A stretch of 64,000 nucleotides of DNA from Bullera alba (taxonomy: Eukaryota > Basidiomycota > Tremellomycetes > Tremellales > Bulleraceae): positions 2,728,001-2,792,000 of the forward strand of contig BCIX01000002.1 of NCBI GenBank assembly GCA_001600095.1, read 5' to 3'. The translations under genes were made by a program, and so were the position numbers. Within the stretch, counting starts at the first letter, position 1, and every line of letters begins with the position of its first letter. This document shows positions 1 through 13,195 of the stretch, one piece after another. A model generated the notes under the pieces. The model saw nothing but the letters and a program-made list of their open reading frames with translations. It was not told the DNA's origin and did no database searches.

Positions 1-489
1 TCAGCTTGGTTCATGCCCATTGAGTAGGCCAGGTCGACTCACGGCAGCCCCTCTGAATTTGCCCATGACAGTCTCCATCGTCCCCTCATACTCCTTCAAT
101 AGGGTGTTCAACTGCTTGTTCTCCTGCTGAAGTTGTTGATTCTCCAGGACCAGATGTGACGCAAATGCTTCCAGTTCCGTATGGAATTGCTCTATCACCT
201 TCATCAGTCCCCTACCCTCCGACACAGGACTCCAGTACTCACCGTCCGATATGTCTAGATTGAAACGCCGCAGAGGAAATCCAGCTCCTGCATGTACCGC
301 CTGACCCTTTACATTCCCCGCTTTGTCCATACAGCTCTGCAAGAGCTGTCTATTCTTCCTCGCTTGGTCTAGAAGCCATTCAGCGAGGTCATGAACACAT
401 CACCGGGATTTGCACTGACCGGTGAGTTCGCCTACTAGCCCCCACAATCGGGCCAATTCGTCCTCTAGGTCCATCACCTGTCTGCTCAT
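1..489 (-). CDS. SIKE/FGFR1OP2-family coiled-coil protein (STRIPAK component)
   Basis: Three exons (489-420, 368-243, 191-1) join in frame to a 128-residue protein; the stop codon is the first three bases of the window. The second intron is 51 nt, so it also reads through as open frame, but it has GTGAGT, a CTGAT branch site and a terminal AG. Visible features are the family stretch GQAVHAGAGFPLRRFN, then a coiled coil with ENQQLQQENKQLNTLLKEYE and a terminal ETVMGKFR. This pattern belongs to the SIKE family, whose fungal members (Sordaria SCI1) are small subunits of the STRIPAK phosphatase-kinase complex that controls septation, cell fusion and development. The length fits the family. It is divergent from TEL1 over a 519-bp spacer. 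Assignment rests on recalled motifs; the role is inferred. Confidence 0.7.
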
Positions 490-1008
490 CTCGAACTGTT
501 ACTGCGTGTGTGAATTGTTGTGGTACGGAAAGGTGTATACAATGGTGGAATGCAGTGGGATGGTGGTCGTCGCCATCATGAGCCGCGTTGATGACGGCGA
601 TGGCCTCAGGTGGAATCCGCTATGTGTGACCGTGGGAAAGTTGTTTAGGTGCGTAGACGATCGTGTTTCGGATTTCAGCGAGTTTCACCATAGTCAACAA
701 CACACCAGACACCATTCAGACGACATCGGCACGAGACAGGAGCTAGAGAAGGGTACTGGAGGCTACCGAGAGATGAGAGAGACTACATGATCGCCGAGGA
801 AGGAAGCTACGGGTGTCCTGACGAGCTCAGACACACCGCTTCCGCTAAAAGACAACATCGCTCAGTTTTCCGGACACTGCTGGTGCAGCCCGTACCTCCT
901 CTATGAAGACAGGCCTATACATCTAGCAAGGCGAGTGACCTTGCAAGAAGTGGTTCGAGGGCTACTTGCTTACCTTTTTGCTGAACAACAGCGCGACGCT
1001 CTCCCACC
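490..1008. promoter_or_regulatory. Divergent intergenic region between SIKE gene and TEL1
   Basis: About 520 bp between two divergent start codons. Open frames here have no coding character. It presumably carries both promoters and 5' leaders; I see no clear TATA box or repeat. Confidence 0.4.
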
Positions 1009-4000
1009 ATGTCATCGTCTAATTCCTTTCCGGGGCTGGAACCCGCCCTGCGTCTATACCAGTCGGACAAAATCAAGGATAGATCGGAAGGCCAGACTCT
1101 GATACGACAGCTGTTCTCAAACAAGGAGAACCTCATCAGATTTCAAGAATCAGCATCTCGGAGTGGCGGCCAAGGATGGATTGCATTCTATCAATGTCTC
1201 TTCCAGGTTGTCATTCTGGAGAAGAAGGTGTGTATGCGCAAATCGGCCAATCCACAGGGTAGGTCCGGCTAAACGATTTCATATTGCTCTATGTTGTCTG
1301 ACTCGACTTTAGCTGAACGCCGACTGGCGGAAGCTATCTCCCTGGTGAGATGGATGGTGGAGCGATCGGTACATCTCATCGGAAGGAAACCGTTTCTGGC
1401 CCTTACCACCCATATGACCCACCTCCTCGTGTTCGCCCATCGGATCTTCCCACCGGCTGCTCTCGACTACGCGAAAGCCCTGCGGTCGCTACTATCCTAT
1501 CCTCCCCATCTGGAGAATCTGGATCAACAGAGCTGGAAGGCGCTCATGGGGATATGCTGGGCGGCGGTACTGGGCGACAGTATCTCCATTGACAATGGTT
1601 GGGAGGATGAACTGGAAGATTCTCAAGAAGATCAGCTAGGACAATCAATACTTCCCCCTTCCAGCACTCAGGGGCGATTTTCGACCAACAAGGGGAAGTC
1701 TTCGGTAACACAAGCGACTACCGAATTGGTATCGCTTATCCCGATACTGCTATCCTGTACCAATGCGCCGTTGGTTCCACCACTGCCTATAGCAGGAACC
1801 TACGCCTACGAGCCAAGTTTGGGATTTTCGATTCTCACTAAGATCCAGCGGTACTTCTCATTATACCAGGTGGAGACCGCATCACATCTTTCTGTTCTCC
1901 GCTCGCTTAACCTCGTTCTGGCACAAATGGAGCTCAACTGTCGAGTCGACTTTGTGACAGGTGGAATGAAAGTCTTGCCTCATCTCGTCCAATTATGGCC
2001 AAATCGCAGCAAAGGGATAAGAGAGCCAGTCCTGATTGCACTACGGATTCTGTTGCCATACTTGGTACACAAATCGACTCTCGATAAGGACACTCTGGGC
2101 ATCGTTCGATCTTCACTCGAGACGCTTCTGGAGACAATGTCGAAGGAGACCATGTCGAGGGGTGGTGTGGAGCCGTTGGACTTGGCCACTGTAAGGCTGA
2201 GGCTGTCGAGTCAGGCAAGGACGATGACGGAGCGGGTGGATGTGCCATATGAAACTCTCGTCATGACTGTGAGTCAGGACTTCGACTCGGAAACAGGACG
2301 AATGAACCTAACATCTGTAGGCGGGCTTTGACTTTAGTCACGAAAGCACATTCCGGTGGAGCGCAATTGAGCTCTACAGCGAGGTCATTTTCCACCTCTA
2401 CAACACCGTCGACGTATCCCATATCAGCACGCCTTCACGCGAGTCAACGCAGGCAAAGAGACGGAAACTGAGTGACCCTTTCGCCAACCTTCTCAGTGAA
2501 GTCACCCATGGGGCAACACTCAACCGACAGCTTCATCTTCAAGTATTGCTTTTCCTGATAGATCGTCACTGGTCGGACCTGCATCACGAAGCTCGAGTCG
2601 ACATTCGTCAGCGTATCTTAGGGCTGCTGGACGAGGACGAGGCGCCATTACAGATGTGGGCTTTCGTCGCAGCTGCCACCCTGGCTTGCTTGCCAAAGGA
2701 CGAATCGACTCCCTCTTTGGCGACAACGATAGTGTCAGCGCAAGAGCAAGCGGTGTCCGAATCAGCGGATCGGCAGAAGATGTGGAATCATTCAATGCGA
2801 AAAGTTTCCATTCCTTCGGTATCTCGAGCTGCCGCCATTGCATCCGTCGCATTGCTCCAATCTGGACAGCTGGACATGACCACTGCTACCGGTGATATCG
2901 GCACATTCCTCGGGACGATCGATATCCAAGGTCCCGCCTATCCATTCGACTCTGTCTGCGCGTTTCTCGATTCAGCCATTAGTCTAGCTCGACAGGACGT
3001 CAGACTGTATACCATGAAATTGGAGGATAAGCTCGTGTCGTGGATCAGCAAGTGGAATGCACCAACCGGATCCAGTGGGAAGGGAAGGTTGGACCAACAT
3101 ACACCATCTGATCTGTTACCGCTCTTATCGAGTATCTGTCATTTACGCCCATCCCACCTCGAGCCTCCCGCTACAGTCCACTTCCTCCCGGAATGCGCTT
3201 TGGTCGATCACATCCTGGAGCACCACCGTACCAGGCCTATACGACAGTTCACCCTCTACGGCCGTATACCCGCGATCTCCCCTGCTGAACAGACCTCCAC
3301 TGCAGAGACGCCAATACCGGCGGCTTCCGTCGACTCGGAAGTCTTCCTCGAGGGAAACTCAAGAAGAGTGTGCGATATCCTCTCACGGTCATTGTCGGAG
3401 ATCCACGCCGACTGGCCGATGGTCAAATCTGGTCCTGACGCTCGTCCTGCGATAGCCCCTGATCGATGTCGACGAGCTATCGATCTGGTCGTCCTCTCAA
3501 CCTCCTTCTTGGGTGCATTGCAAGCGAATGGTCTGCGTCCGGACTCGACATTACTCCAAAACGTCAAAAAGCTCATCGATGTCCTTTACCCTGTGATTCG
3601 CTCGTCGTCTTACGACATTGCAGCCCTAGACTTGATGTGGAGAGGCCTCGAGCCGATGGTATATCGCCAATTGCAAAACGCGTCCCCTTGGCCTGTGCTC
3701 TTGAAGCCAACCTCGCAATCTGGTATTCGGGACGACTTGCTGCAGAAAACGAAAGAGACCGAGACGGTGGTACCCGACAACCCCCTACTCCACCACATCT
3801 GGACACTGCCAGGTCTACATGCGGCTTTCAAACCACTATGCGACTCGTGCATCGACCTGCTTGGAGGGGTCAGTCAGCCGCAGACCTTATCGGGAACTCA
3901 GTACCCCGTGATGGAAGTCGACGACGACGACGATTTTGGGGAGATTCGCAACGCCGAGACAGATGTCATGCCCTCGTCGAAAGAATCGGTGGATTGTCAG

Positions 4001-7000
4001 AGAATCACTGCGTCTTTCCTGGATTTGCTCGCCACGATCCGACTTCGGTCCACGGCATTAGCATCAGCTAAGAAGAATCCACCGAAGGATGCCGCTCTAG
4101 TCAACAGCTTCCTCCTGCTCGATGGTGCGAGAATGGTGGCACTAGGTCACACAATCTGTCACTGCCTGAAACATGGTCTTCTTCGCCTGGGCGCCGAGGC
4201 CGTGGACCTGGTGTTTGAACGGATCGAGGAGATGGTCCAATCTTACGCTTATTCCCGTGATGAAGGAATGCTCAGGTTGGCACTCGACTTCTTCACGTTT
4301 TCAGCGGAGACTTGGTTATCGATAGGTGACGACAGCGATTTGCCGATCGCCATCATGGGCCAAGCACTTCAACTGAGTCATAAAGCCAAGCAAGGATATC
4401 TCACCTCGTGGCGGGTCCGACTTGCTCTACTCTCCTTCGTCGACGAGTACCTCGACTATGACCCGGAATTCACTTTATGGAAAGATGCCTCGAGGAACGA
4501 TATGGAGGTGGATGGTGCTTCCGGTCCTTCGGATGTCATATCTGACGCCTTGGTGGATCCCGACATGCGAGTCCGGTTTCGAGCAGCGACTTCGACAGCG
4601 GGTTTGCTTTACCTCCCCAGTTTTCCAACCGAAGGGCATCTGGTGTCTTACAATGAGCTGGTGGAAAATCTACCGAGAGCAATCAAACACTGGGACAGCT
4701 TCATCACCGACATATTATGGAAGCTCAATTGCTGCATACCCAGCCCCGACCTTCGCACGGCGGCGATATACCATCTATACGAGATACCCGTTGCGTCGCC
4801 CGACTACAATGTCCATCTTCTTTCTGGACTCGAGACGGTATCCCAGCGACTCGGCTTGGAGGGTATAGCCCCACTCTACCTCGCTCACGCACCTCTCATC
4901 ATCTCCAGTCAGATCGAGGTAGGACAATCACCAATGCGTATCAGTCCCCAGCTATATGGATTCAAGACTCGCAAAGCGTATGCCACCGCCGTACTAGCCA
5001 CTACCGCCTCGGCCGTCTTGCTCAGTCTTCTCGCCAGCAAGACGAGGACAGGCGAAGATGCTAGGAAGCTTGAAGATGATGCCAATGGAGCTCTTTTGGC
5101 CCTTTGCGACGCCGCCGGATGTGAGGTTTCCCAAGTCATATCAGAGCATATGCCTGTCATGGCAGCTTGGGCATTGACCGAATCCACCTGGACGCAGTTT
5201 GGTGATCCGAACCGATTCGACAGGGACCAAATCCTCGAGGCTCTATCGGCTTTGGGTGATAAAAACGGGGACTCGGTAAAGGAGCATATCGATGCGACCG
5301 TCTCCCAAGTGATCGCGCTTCTCGACCTCTCATCAAGTCAAAGCGACTTGATCCGGACTCTCGACGAATACGACACGGAAAATCGCCCTGGAGAGAAAGC
5401 GTATTCCCGGATGATGACACCTCACCATCCCCAAGTCTCGTCAGTCCTCAATCCTAGGGCTAGTATCACCGACGTGCTGGACACTATAGCCTTTCTACAC
5501 AAGCGGTATCCCGGCAAGGCGGACGGTACCGGCAAGGCAGACGGCACCAAAATCCTGTTCAATGTCTGCCACCATCTATTTCATCAGATCAACAAGTCGT
5601 TCCTGGTAAACGAGCAAGTGAGAGGCCTCAGATTAGTAGCCATCGCTGTATCACTACAAGCGCATTTGCTCAACAACAAGGAGCACTCGCTGGACGCCCA
5701 AAAGCCCATCTTGAGCTTGCTATTGCGGGAATTGGTCCCTCTACTCGCTCAAAAGGGAGTTCAACAGTACGCTCTACAGATGTTGAGCTTTGTGCTGAAG
5801 ATTGCTGTACTTCGCACAATACCTCCCGGACTCGATCTCATCATGCTCAATTTGCCCAACATCCCGCTGGAAGTCGATTCTACGCCTCTACAGTATGATG
5901 GTGATGACTTTTCCGAGACGTCATTCAAAGCGGAGTTCGACAAGTGGTTCGTACCGAGGATCTCAATTTGGGACACCCAGACAAACATGAGCAAAGTGAT
6001 GGAGCTCGCGAAGCTAGCCTGGCCTACGGAGTACAGCTCCCACATGACTGCGACAGCCGTTCCCAGCCCCGGCACCTTGGCATCATTGACAAAGAGGACG
6101 GAGATTGCGAGAGCTCTTGCCGATTGCAGAGCGATATCCGATGTCATCAACCAAAGTACCGGAGAATACAGAGAACGAGCTCTGTATCAATTCAGATCGG
6201 CCATCTTCTGGGATATCAAGCCGTACTTTGGCAGCACCGGCGGTTACCAAGGATCTGTCGAGCACGACTATACTCCACTGCTCGACACCTTGAGTGCTGT
6301 GCACGGGCAAGTCCAGCTTCCCGGCCTCAACACATTCATCGAGAATACCCAGCTCCGATCTCCACGAAAGCGCCCACACGAGGATCCACTTCCACTACTC
6401 CAAGCCGCCATTATCGAAAAGATCGTCCTCAAGGTCTCCTCGGCGTCGTATGAATCGCGATTCGCGGCTCTACGGGTATTGCGAAGTCTGATACCGGTGT
6501 GGAGCGACTCTCAAAGGCGGCATTGTTCTACTCCGACCACAGACCTCTTGGAGATCCTCGTTCCGACTACACCACCCACCTGGATCGACAAGACCGCCTC
6601 GGCCAAGGAGTTGATCTCGGATGATACCTGGCTTCGACAGTCCAAGGATGCTACTCAATGGTGCTCGGGACTAGCCACGTTGTTGTGCAAGATTATGGGC
6701 AAGAAGGACTCTTTCTTCACTCGACTGGTGGTCCTGTTCGAGACGATCGACGATGCGGCAGAGGAGCTGTTGCCATTACTGGTTCAGAGCTCGCTATCGA
6801 TCTGGCTGTCGGGGTCAGGGAAGAACTCGGCAGAGAAGAACGAGCTGAAAGACCGACAACACAGTCTGTCGGTATACTTCACCAAGGTGTTGCAATATCC
6901 CTCTGCCAGCGTGGAGACTGTCAAAGCAGTGATCGACATCATGCTCCATCTTCGGAACTATCATCCTCCGTACAGGACCGACGAGCTGGGTTACGAGGCT

Positions 7001-10000
7001 TGGCTCGACATTGACCACTTGCTGCTCAGTCAATCGGCGCTCAAATGCGGTTCGTTTGCGACATCCCTGATGTTCCTCGATCTCTCGAGGGACGACCTGA
7101 CGGGTGAAGCGAAGATCCAACTCACGGATCAGCGAGTACAGAATGTGAGCACCTCTCTATGTTGGGAATTACCGCTAATGCAGGTGTTATACTAGATCAT
7201 GTACGAGACCTACAGCAATGTCGACGATCCGGATGGTTTCTACGGCATCAAGAACCTCGATGTGAGGGACGCCCTCAATCGCCGTCTTCAGCATGAAGGC
7301 GAGCATCATCGATCCCTCGGTCTTCACGCTGCTGCTCTCGAAAGCGGGTTGCAATCGATCTCAGGAAGGTCAAATGCCTTGCTCGTCATGAAGGATATGC
7401 ACCACCTCGGATTCAACCAGCTGTCAAATGCTGTCTTCGGGCAGGTCAAATCGGTAGATCAGCAAAACGCCTCGACTCCCTCGGACCCGCTCATCTTCGA
7501 GTTGGCATGGCGAACTGGGGATTGGGATCTACCTCTACCCAAGGGAGACGATGTCTCTTCGGAAGCACGGCTGTATGCCGCCTTGCGAGCGGTACATCGA
7601 GAGCGAGATCCGAACGCTGCTGCGGTCGTCGTGCAAGAAGGCATTGGAGCGGAAGTCGCTCGACTGAAGGATCTAGGGATGGAGAGGACGGGACAGGTCA
7701 AAAAGGCGGTTGTGGATCTGTTGTGCTTGAGGGAGGTGGACAGGTGGTTGACGCTGGGCACCTCGGCGAATAGAACAGACCCGTCTCAAATGACATATCT
7801 GACCGAACTAGATTCGGCATACTCGTGAGCAAGACTCTTCCCCTCGTTCCGATGGTTAGCTGACAGTGATGACAGATTCAACGAAGCCGAGAGACTTCTT
7901 GCAACCCGACGATCGCTTATCGGCTCGGCAAAGACTCGCGAATCGCAAACCCTCATTGGAGATCTGGTCTCGCCAAATATGGAAAAGCTGGTCGCGCTCG
8001 AGAGCCAATGCCTGATCCGTCTGGGCCGACTGGCGAGATCAGAGGGCAATGTCCAAGCAGCGCTCAACGCGGTGGTGGCTGCTCAGCATGTCGAGTCGGG
8101 CTCGACTCCCTCGGACGCTGTCGCGGATGAGTTTAGTCATGTGCTCTGGGCTCAAGACGAGCATTCACTCGCTATACAACATGTGCAGCAGATGATAGAT
8201 GGGATAGACAGGAAGAGGAAGAACTCTGGTACTCGTCTAGCGGTGCTGCTAAGCCGCACAGTAAGTGCTGCATCTTGCGATGGGGGTACATGCTGAACGA
8301 TGATAGGCTTGCTGGACGTCAAAGGCCAAACTGCGAGCTCCGAGTGACGTGAGCGAGCTGTTCGAGGAGGCGAAGATATTGTCAGAAAAGCACAAAATCG
8401 CCTCGGATCAACAGAGCCAGCTCTGCTTCGACTACGCAGTCTTTGCCGACGACCACCAAATGACATTATCGAAATCACCAGAGTTGGAAAGGCTCGCCAA
8501 TTACCGCCGAGCAGCCGAACAGCAAGCAGCCGAACTGGCAGCGACTCCTACTCAAGGAGGGAAGAAGGGTACTGTGAAGAGGGCCGCCAGAAGCTCTTCT
8601 CTCACCATGGCACAGTATCAAGCACAGAAGGAAATGCGCGAGGAAAGAGAGGCCCTCGAAGGGGTGATGAGCGAGAGGAAACAATTCGCCAGCACCGCAC
8701 TAAGGATGTACGCCTCGGCCTTGGGTCTTTCGGATCGACATGACGATTCGGCCACTCGCATGGTCTCGCTATGGCTCGAATGTGATCAAGACGACGACAT
8801 CAACGAGGGATTCCGAGGCTCTCTGCTCAATGTCCCAAGTCACAAGTTCGTCTTCTTGAATCCGCAACTCACGGCGAGGCTGGATGAACCGAAAGAGACG
8901 AAACCATTCAATACCACTCTGAACACGTTGGTTCTTCGGATCAGCCAGCAACATCCCTTCCACATCCTATACCAGGTCATCACCCTCTCAGATGGTACCG
9001 ACACGCCTGGCAATAGCCGTAAAGTCGTCAAGGCCAACTTGAAAGGTCGAACACGTGCCGCCGCGGCCATCCTAGCCACAATATCTACCGACGAGAAGAA
9101 CACTTTCGCTCGCACCGCCTGCAAAGAAATGAAACTCCTGGCGCAAATCGCGATCCGCTGGTGCCAAGACACAACCGGTGTGGAAATGAAACTCGACACC
9201 AATAAAGAGGTCAATATACCCGCCAACGCTTCTCTGAAGAAACTAGACAACCTCAGTATCCCAGTGCCGACGAGACCTCCCCCGGTGAGCATTGAAGGGA
9301 AGTATGAGGGGATCGCGACTTTGGCTCGATATCGAGTCACCTACGCCCTCCTCGGTGGAATCAGCCGGCCCAAGAAGATGCAAGTGGTGGATAGTAACGG
9401 TGTCACGTACAAGGAGATTGTAAGTTGAGGTCAAGCGAGGTGTGAAAAGTTTACGATTCGGGAGCTGATCGTCTACAGTTCAAGGGCAACGACGAGCTCA
9501 GGCAGGACGCTGTGATGGAACAGGTGTTCGAGCTGTCCAACAAGCTCCTCAGTCGGGATCGGAGGACGAAGGATAGAAAACTGTGTTACAGGACGTATAT
9601 GGTGGTTCCACTCGCGCAGCAGACGGGCATCATGGAGTTTGTGGGGAACAGTACTGCGATCGGGGACTGGCTGAAGCCGGCACACCATAGGTGGGACTAG
9701 TGCGGGTCAGAGTTGAAGCTGATGGGCTCAGGTACGGCACAGCGAATGGCGACATTGATGGAAGTAAGATCAGAGACGCAATTGGACCTATCCAAAAAGC
9801 AGATCACACCGCGAAAGAGATTACGCCCATGTACGCGAAATTCATGACCAGAGTGCGACCTGTCATGCGACATTTTTTCACCGAACGCCATCGCAACCCG
9901 CTAGCATGGTTCACCATGCGTCTCAACTACACCAGGAGCGTGGCGGTGACTTCGATCGTCGGCTGGGTGCTGGGTGTTGGAGATCGTCACTGCTCGAATA

Positions 10001-10579
10001 TCCTGATCGACACGAAATCCGGCGAGGTGATTCATATCGATTTCGGCATTGTCTTCGAGAAGGTGAGTAGGCAGGAGGTTGAGGTCAGGATGTGACTGAC
10101 TGTCGGGGGTAGGGATTCCAGCTGCGGATACCGGAGAAAGTTCCGTTCAGATTGACCAAGGACACTGTTGATGGGTTCGGTCTGACGGGTGTGGACGGGA
10201 CATTCAGACGATGTTCCGAACATACCCTTCGAGTGCTCAGAGAATCATCCGAACTCATCACGACCGTCCTTGAGGTATTCAAGCATGATCCTCTATACGA
10301 GTGGTGAGCGAGACAGCAAGGCTTTCTTGAGGATGGTCCACGCTGACACTACCTAGGGATGCCGATCCGAAAAAGGTGGAGCAGGTGCAAGGAGGCGAGC
10401 CAGTGCCCCCGACTACATCCGCTTCGGCTCTGGAAAAGGCAGATCGGATCTTGGCAAAGATCAAGTCGAAATTGCGGGGCGACCTGAGTGTCGAGTATAC
10501 TGTCAACCAGTTGATTCAGGAGGCGAGAGACATGGACAATCTAGCGAGGATCTTCGTAGGTTGGCAGCCGTGGTACTAG
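1009..10579 (+). CDS. TEL1: ATM-type DNA-damage checkpoint kinase Tel1
   Basis: Ten exons (1009-1258, 1313-2268, 2321-7144, 7196-7824, 7876-8260, 8307-9419, 9479-9690, 9732-10062, 10113-10303, 10357-10579) give 3037 residues. The N-terminus has the Tel1/ATM TAN motif (LYQSDKIKDRSEGQTLIRQL). A long alpha-helical HEAT solenoid follows, with a basic AKRRKL stretch near residue 450, then the FAT region and the PI3K-like kinase. The kinase shows the catalytic loop GVGDRHCSN, the metal motif HIDFG and an ATM-like activation segment (VPFRLTKDTVDGFGLTGVDG). The last 30 residues are the FATC domain ending FVGWQPWY. Tel1 is recruited by Mre11-Rad50-Nbs1 to double-strand breaks and telomeres and phosphorylates S/T-Q sites. 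Donor 1258 was chosen because it is the only one near exon 1 that keeps frame. ATR and TOR are excluded by the TAN motif and activation segment. Confidence 0.95.
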
Positions 10580-10815
10580 GAAGTGTGGATAGAGTGGAGG
10601 CACATCCCAACGGCTGTGTGAGTACTTGTAGCAGGGTACACATGTACGAGCATATGCAAGTCAGAGACACAGTAACTGCCATTGCGTTGGAGTCGCTGAA
10701 CATCCTCTGCAGCCGACTCGAGGCCGACGGGGGATCTCGCAAGATCATTGAAGAGATTGATAGGTCATAGATATCATCAACTAGGAATGGCAAGAGCTCT
10801 GAATCGTCCGCAAAT

Positions 10816-12637
10816 TCAACAGCACCAGTCATGAACGTCCCTCTCCACCTCCTCCCACCACTTTGCCTCAATGTCAAAGTCGGTACACTCCCTGTCATCG
10901 GCAAAGACCGCCCAGTCCCGCTCTTCCCAGCCTCCTGGCCCGATCTCATGTACCCTAGCTTCGTAGTTCCTCCATCTCCACCTTTCCACTGGCTCCTGCC
11001 ATACCCAAATCACAGGCTTCTTCAGCTCGAGCGCCTTCAGCGCAGCTTTGACCTCGTCACCACCAGATTTGAGCATCTTGGCGAGCTGGTCCGCCTTGGC
11101 TGGGTCGAGAGGCTGGCCACTGTGTACTGCCGCAGCGATGTCTTGTACGTTGTTGGGACCAGTCTCGGGTTTCGCGTCCTTGGCTCCATCTTTGACCTCA
11201 TCTTTGGGCACCACGGGCGACTCTTTGTCGACTTTGGCTGGTGATTTGGTTGCGTCGGGCTTTTCGGCAGTAGGCTCGGGTCCTTTATCCACCTCTTTGG
11301 CCTCCACCTTCGGATCTTTGCCAGCGTCTTTCTCTCCTTCCTTTATCGTTTCTTTGCCCTTGTCAGCTTTCGCTGCTTCCTCTGCCTTCTTCTTCTCGGC
11401 AAGCTTTCGCTTGTGTGCGTCCTTCATCTTCTGCGCCTTGACCATTTCGCCAAAGACCCTGTCATTGACTGACGTTACCAGTGGCTCGTATTTCCCAGCG
11501 GTGTCTTCTGGCTTCCACTGTAGATAGTCCTCGATGCGAAGCATAAAGTAGCCATGGCCAAGTATCAAGTAGGCTCCAGCAGGCTCTGTCCATCGACGTG
11601 GAAGCGGTTTCTAGTGAAAAGTTTAGTATATGGCGACGCTTGTGGTCGACTCACCTCCGTCTGATAGCTGCACTGCACTCCGACCGTCGCGAGGGTCAAT
11701 TCCAGACCTTCTCGAGTCCAAGCAGCAGCCTCGGGACTTTGTCCCTCGATGAGATGTCGTTGTGCATCGGTCCAGTCGTATCTTGACCAAAAGTCCTCTG
11801 TTCGCAACTAGACAGTCAGCCGAATTTGACTATTTTGGTGCTCACCTCATGGTTCTTGGCTTCGACGAGGTCATTCCACAGTTGTAGCAAGATCTCCTCA
11901 CTCGTACTTGGCACCATTCGGCTCACTTTGGGCTTGTCGCTCTCTGGGGCAATGACTTCACCTCGCAACTTGGCCAAAGCTTCTCGCTCGGTCCTCTCCC
12001 TCCACTGCTCGGTGAGCCATCCGTCCTTGGTAACGTCGATCAAGATCCACTCGGCTTGAACACCCTTTGCATATTTGTGATAAGCACCTCTCGGGTCGGT
12101 GTTGATAGGTGGGTAGTGTTGACCAAGAGTCATGCGAGCTCGAACAGGTCGAAGTGGCTGTGGACCTAGTAGTTGAAGCGGTTCAAGTTTCGGTTCTGGC
12201 TCCTCGACTTCGGTGGGCTTTTGGGATGGGTTCGGAGCTGGAACTTTTGGTGCTTCGTCGACAACGGGGCGTTCTGATCCGTTGACGGGAGTTCCGGGTT
12301 CTGGAATGTTGGAGGAGGGTGATCCTGGCTGCTGAATCGGGGAAGCGTTTCCGGCTTCGAGTAGCTTGATGGCTTTGTCGTCTTTGGCGTTGACATCTTT
12401 GCCTTCGTTGATCTTCTCGTCGCCCTTGTTGCCCTCTCCATCCTTCTTCACTCGAGGTTCTTCGCCTTGATCGACTTTTCCATCCTTCACGTCCTTGGTC
12501 TTGGCCTGTTTGTCTTTATCTCCATCTTCCTTGACCTTGTCTTTCTCCGCCGACTTGTCTTCTTTGGGCTTTGGGGGAGGGGCGGGCACGATGGCCAGTG
12601 CGAGGGGTGGTGGTACGATAGCTCTGTGGAGGGACAT
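10816..12637 (-). CDS. Hypothetical protein with Lys/Glu-rich linkers
   Basis: Three exons (12637-11846, 11807-11655, 11610-10816; introns 38 and 44 nt) give about 579 residues. I do not recognise the family. The layout is two highly charged, low-complexity segments rich in K, D and E (residues about 20-90 and 345-430) around a globular-looking, Trp-rich core that includes TLGQHYPPINTD, AEWILIDVTKDGW and HGYFMLRIEDYLQW. A second Trp-rich block lies near the C-terminus (VIWVWQEPVERWRWRNYEAR). There is no signal peptide or membrane segment. The core spans all three exon junctions, which supports the splicing. A TATATA at about 12720 and an intron-like GTGAGT...CAG in the 5' leader lie just upstream. 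Function is unknown; the charged segments suggest nucleic-acid or chaperone contacts, but that is speculation. Confidence 0.75.
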
Positions 12638-13195
12638 GGCGTCTGGGAGAGGAGAATTAGCGAGCTGCTACTATGGAGACTCACAGTCGAAGTCGCAGCT
12701 GGAGTTGTCGCTAGTTTGGCATATATAGTCAGTAGACTACAACCACAATGTCCGTCGCAGTTCAGTCGTGGAAAGCGCTAGATTGGATATCTGCAACGCG
12801 TACGACCTTTGAGCTGTATATCCTCAGCCCTCCCTTTGTACTGTTTGCTGGTTTGGTGTTTGGGCCATGACGCTGTCGTGTATCGGGATCGTGGTCCTTT
12901 GTCCGCTCTGCGTATCGTCCTCCTTTTTTCCATGAGAGCGAGGATCCCGAAAGCGTTTCGAATGGTGATTGAGGACTCTAGCATCTTCGCTACCGTATTG
13001 GTGAACACGTTCGAGCCTTCGAATGGGCGCAGAACAGCAACACCGATCAGCTCCGTTAGAGGTCCAGCGACTGCCCGTAGGTCAGTCGTCATTGAGCCTG
13101 ATAGAGCTGGCGGTGCATGCCTGTCAATATGCGATACCAACTTTGCCCAGCCGATATTCCGATATGACCCCATCCTAGCACTCCATCCGCCCGAG
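12638..13195. other. Intergenic region, 3' UTR plus promoter
   Basis: This 558-bp stretch lies between the stop of the membrane-protein gene and the start of the Lys/Glu-rich gene, both on the minus strand. Open frames exist on both strands but none has an initiating context, splice logic or recognisable motif. It most likely holds the 3' UTR of the former and the promoter of the latter (TATATA near 12720). Confidence 0.35.

Noticed and set aside
422..790. Plus-strand 122-codon open frame
   Set aside because: Overlaps the first exon of the minus-strand SIKE gene and the divergent promoter; no motif and no supporting splice logic.
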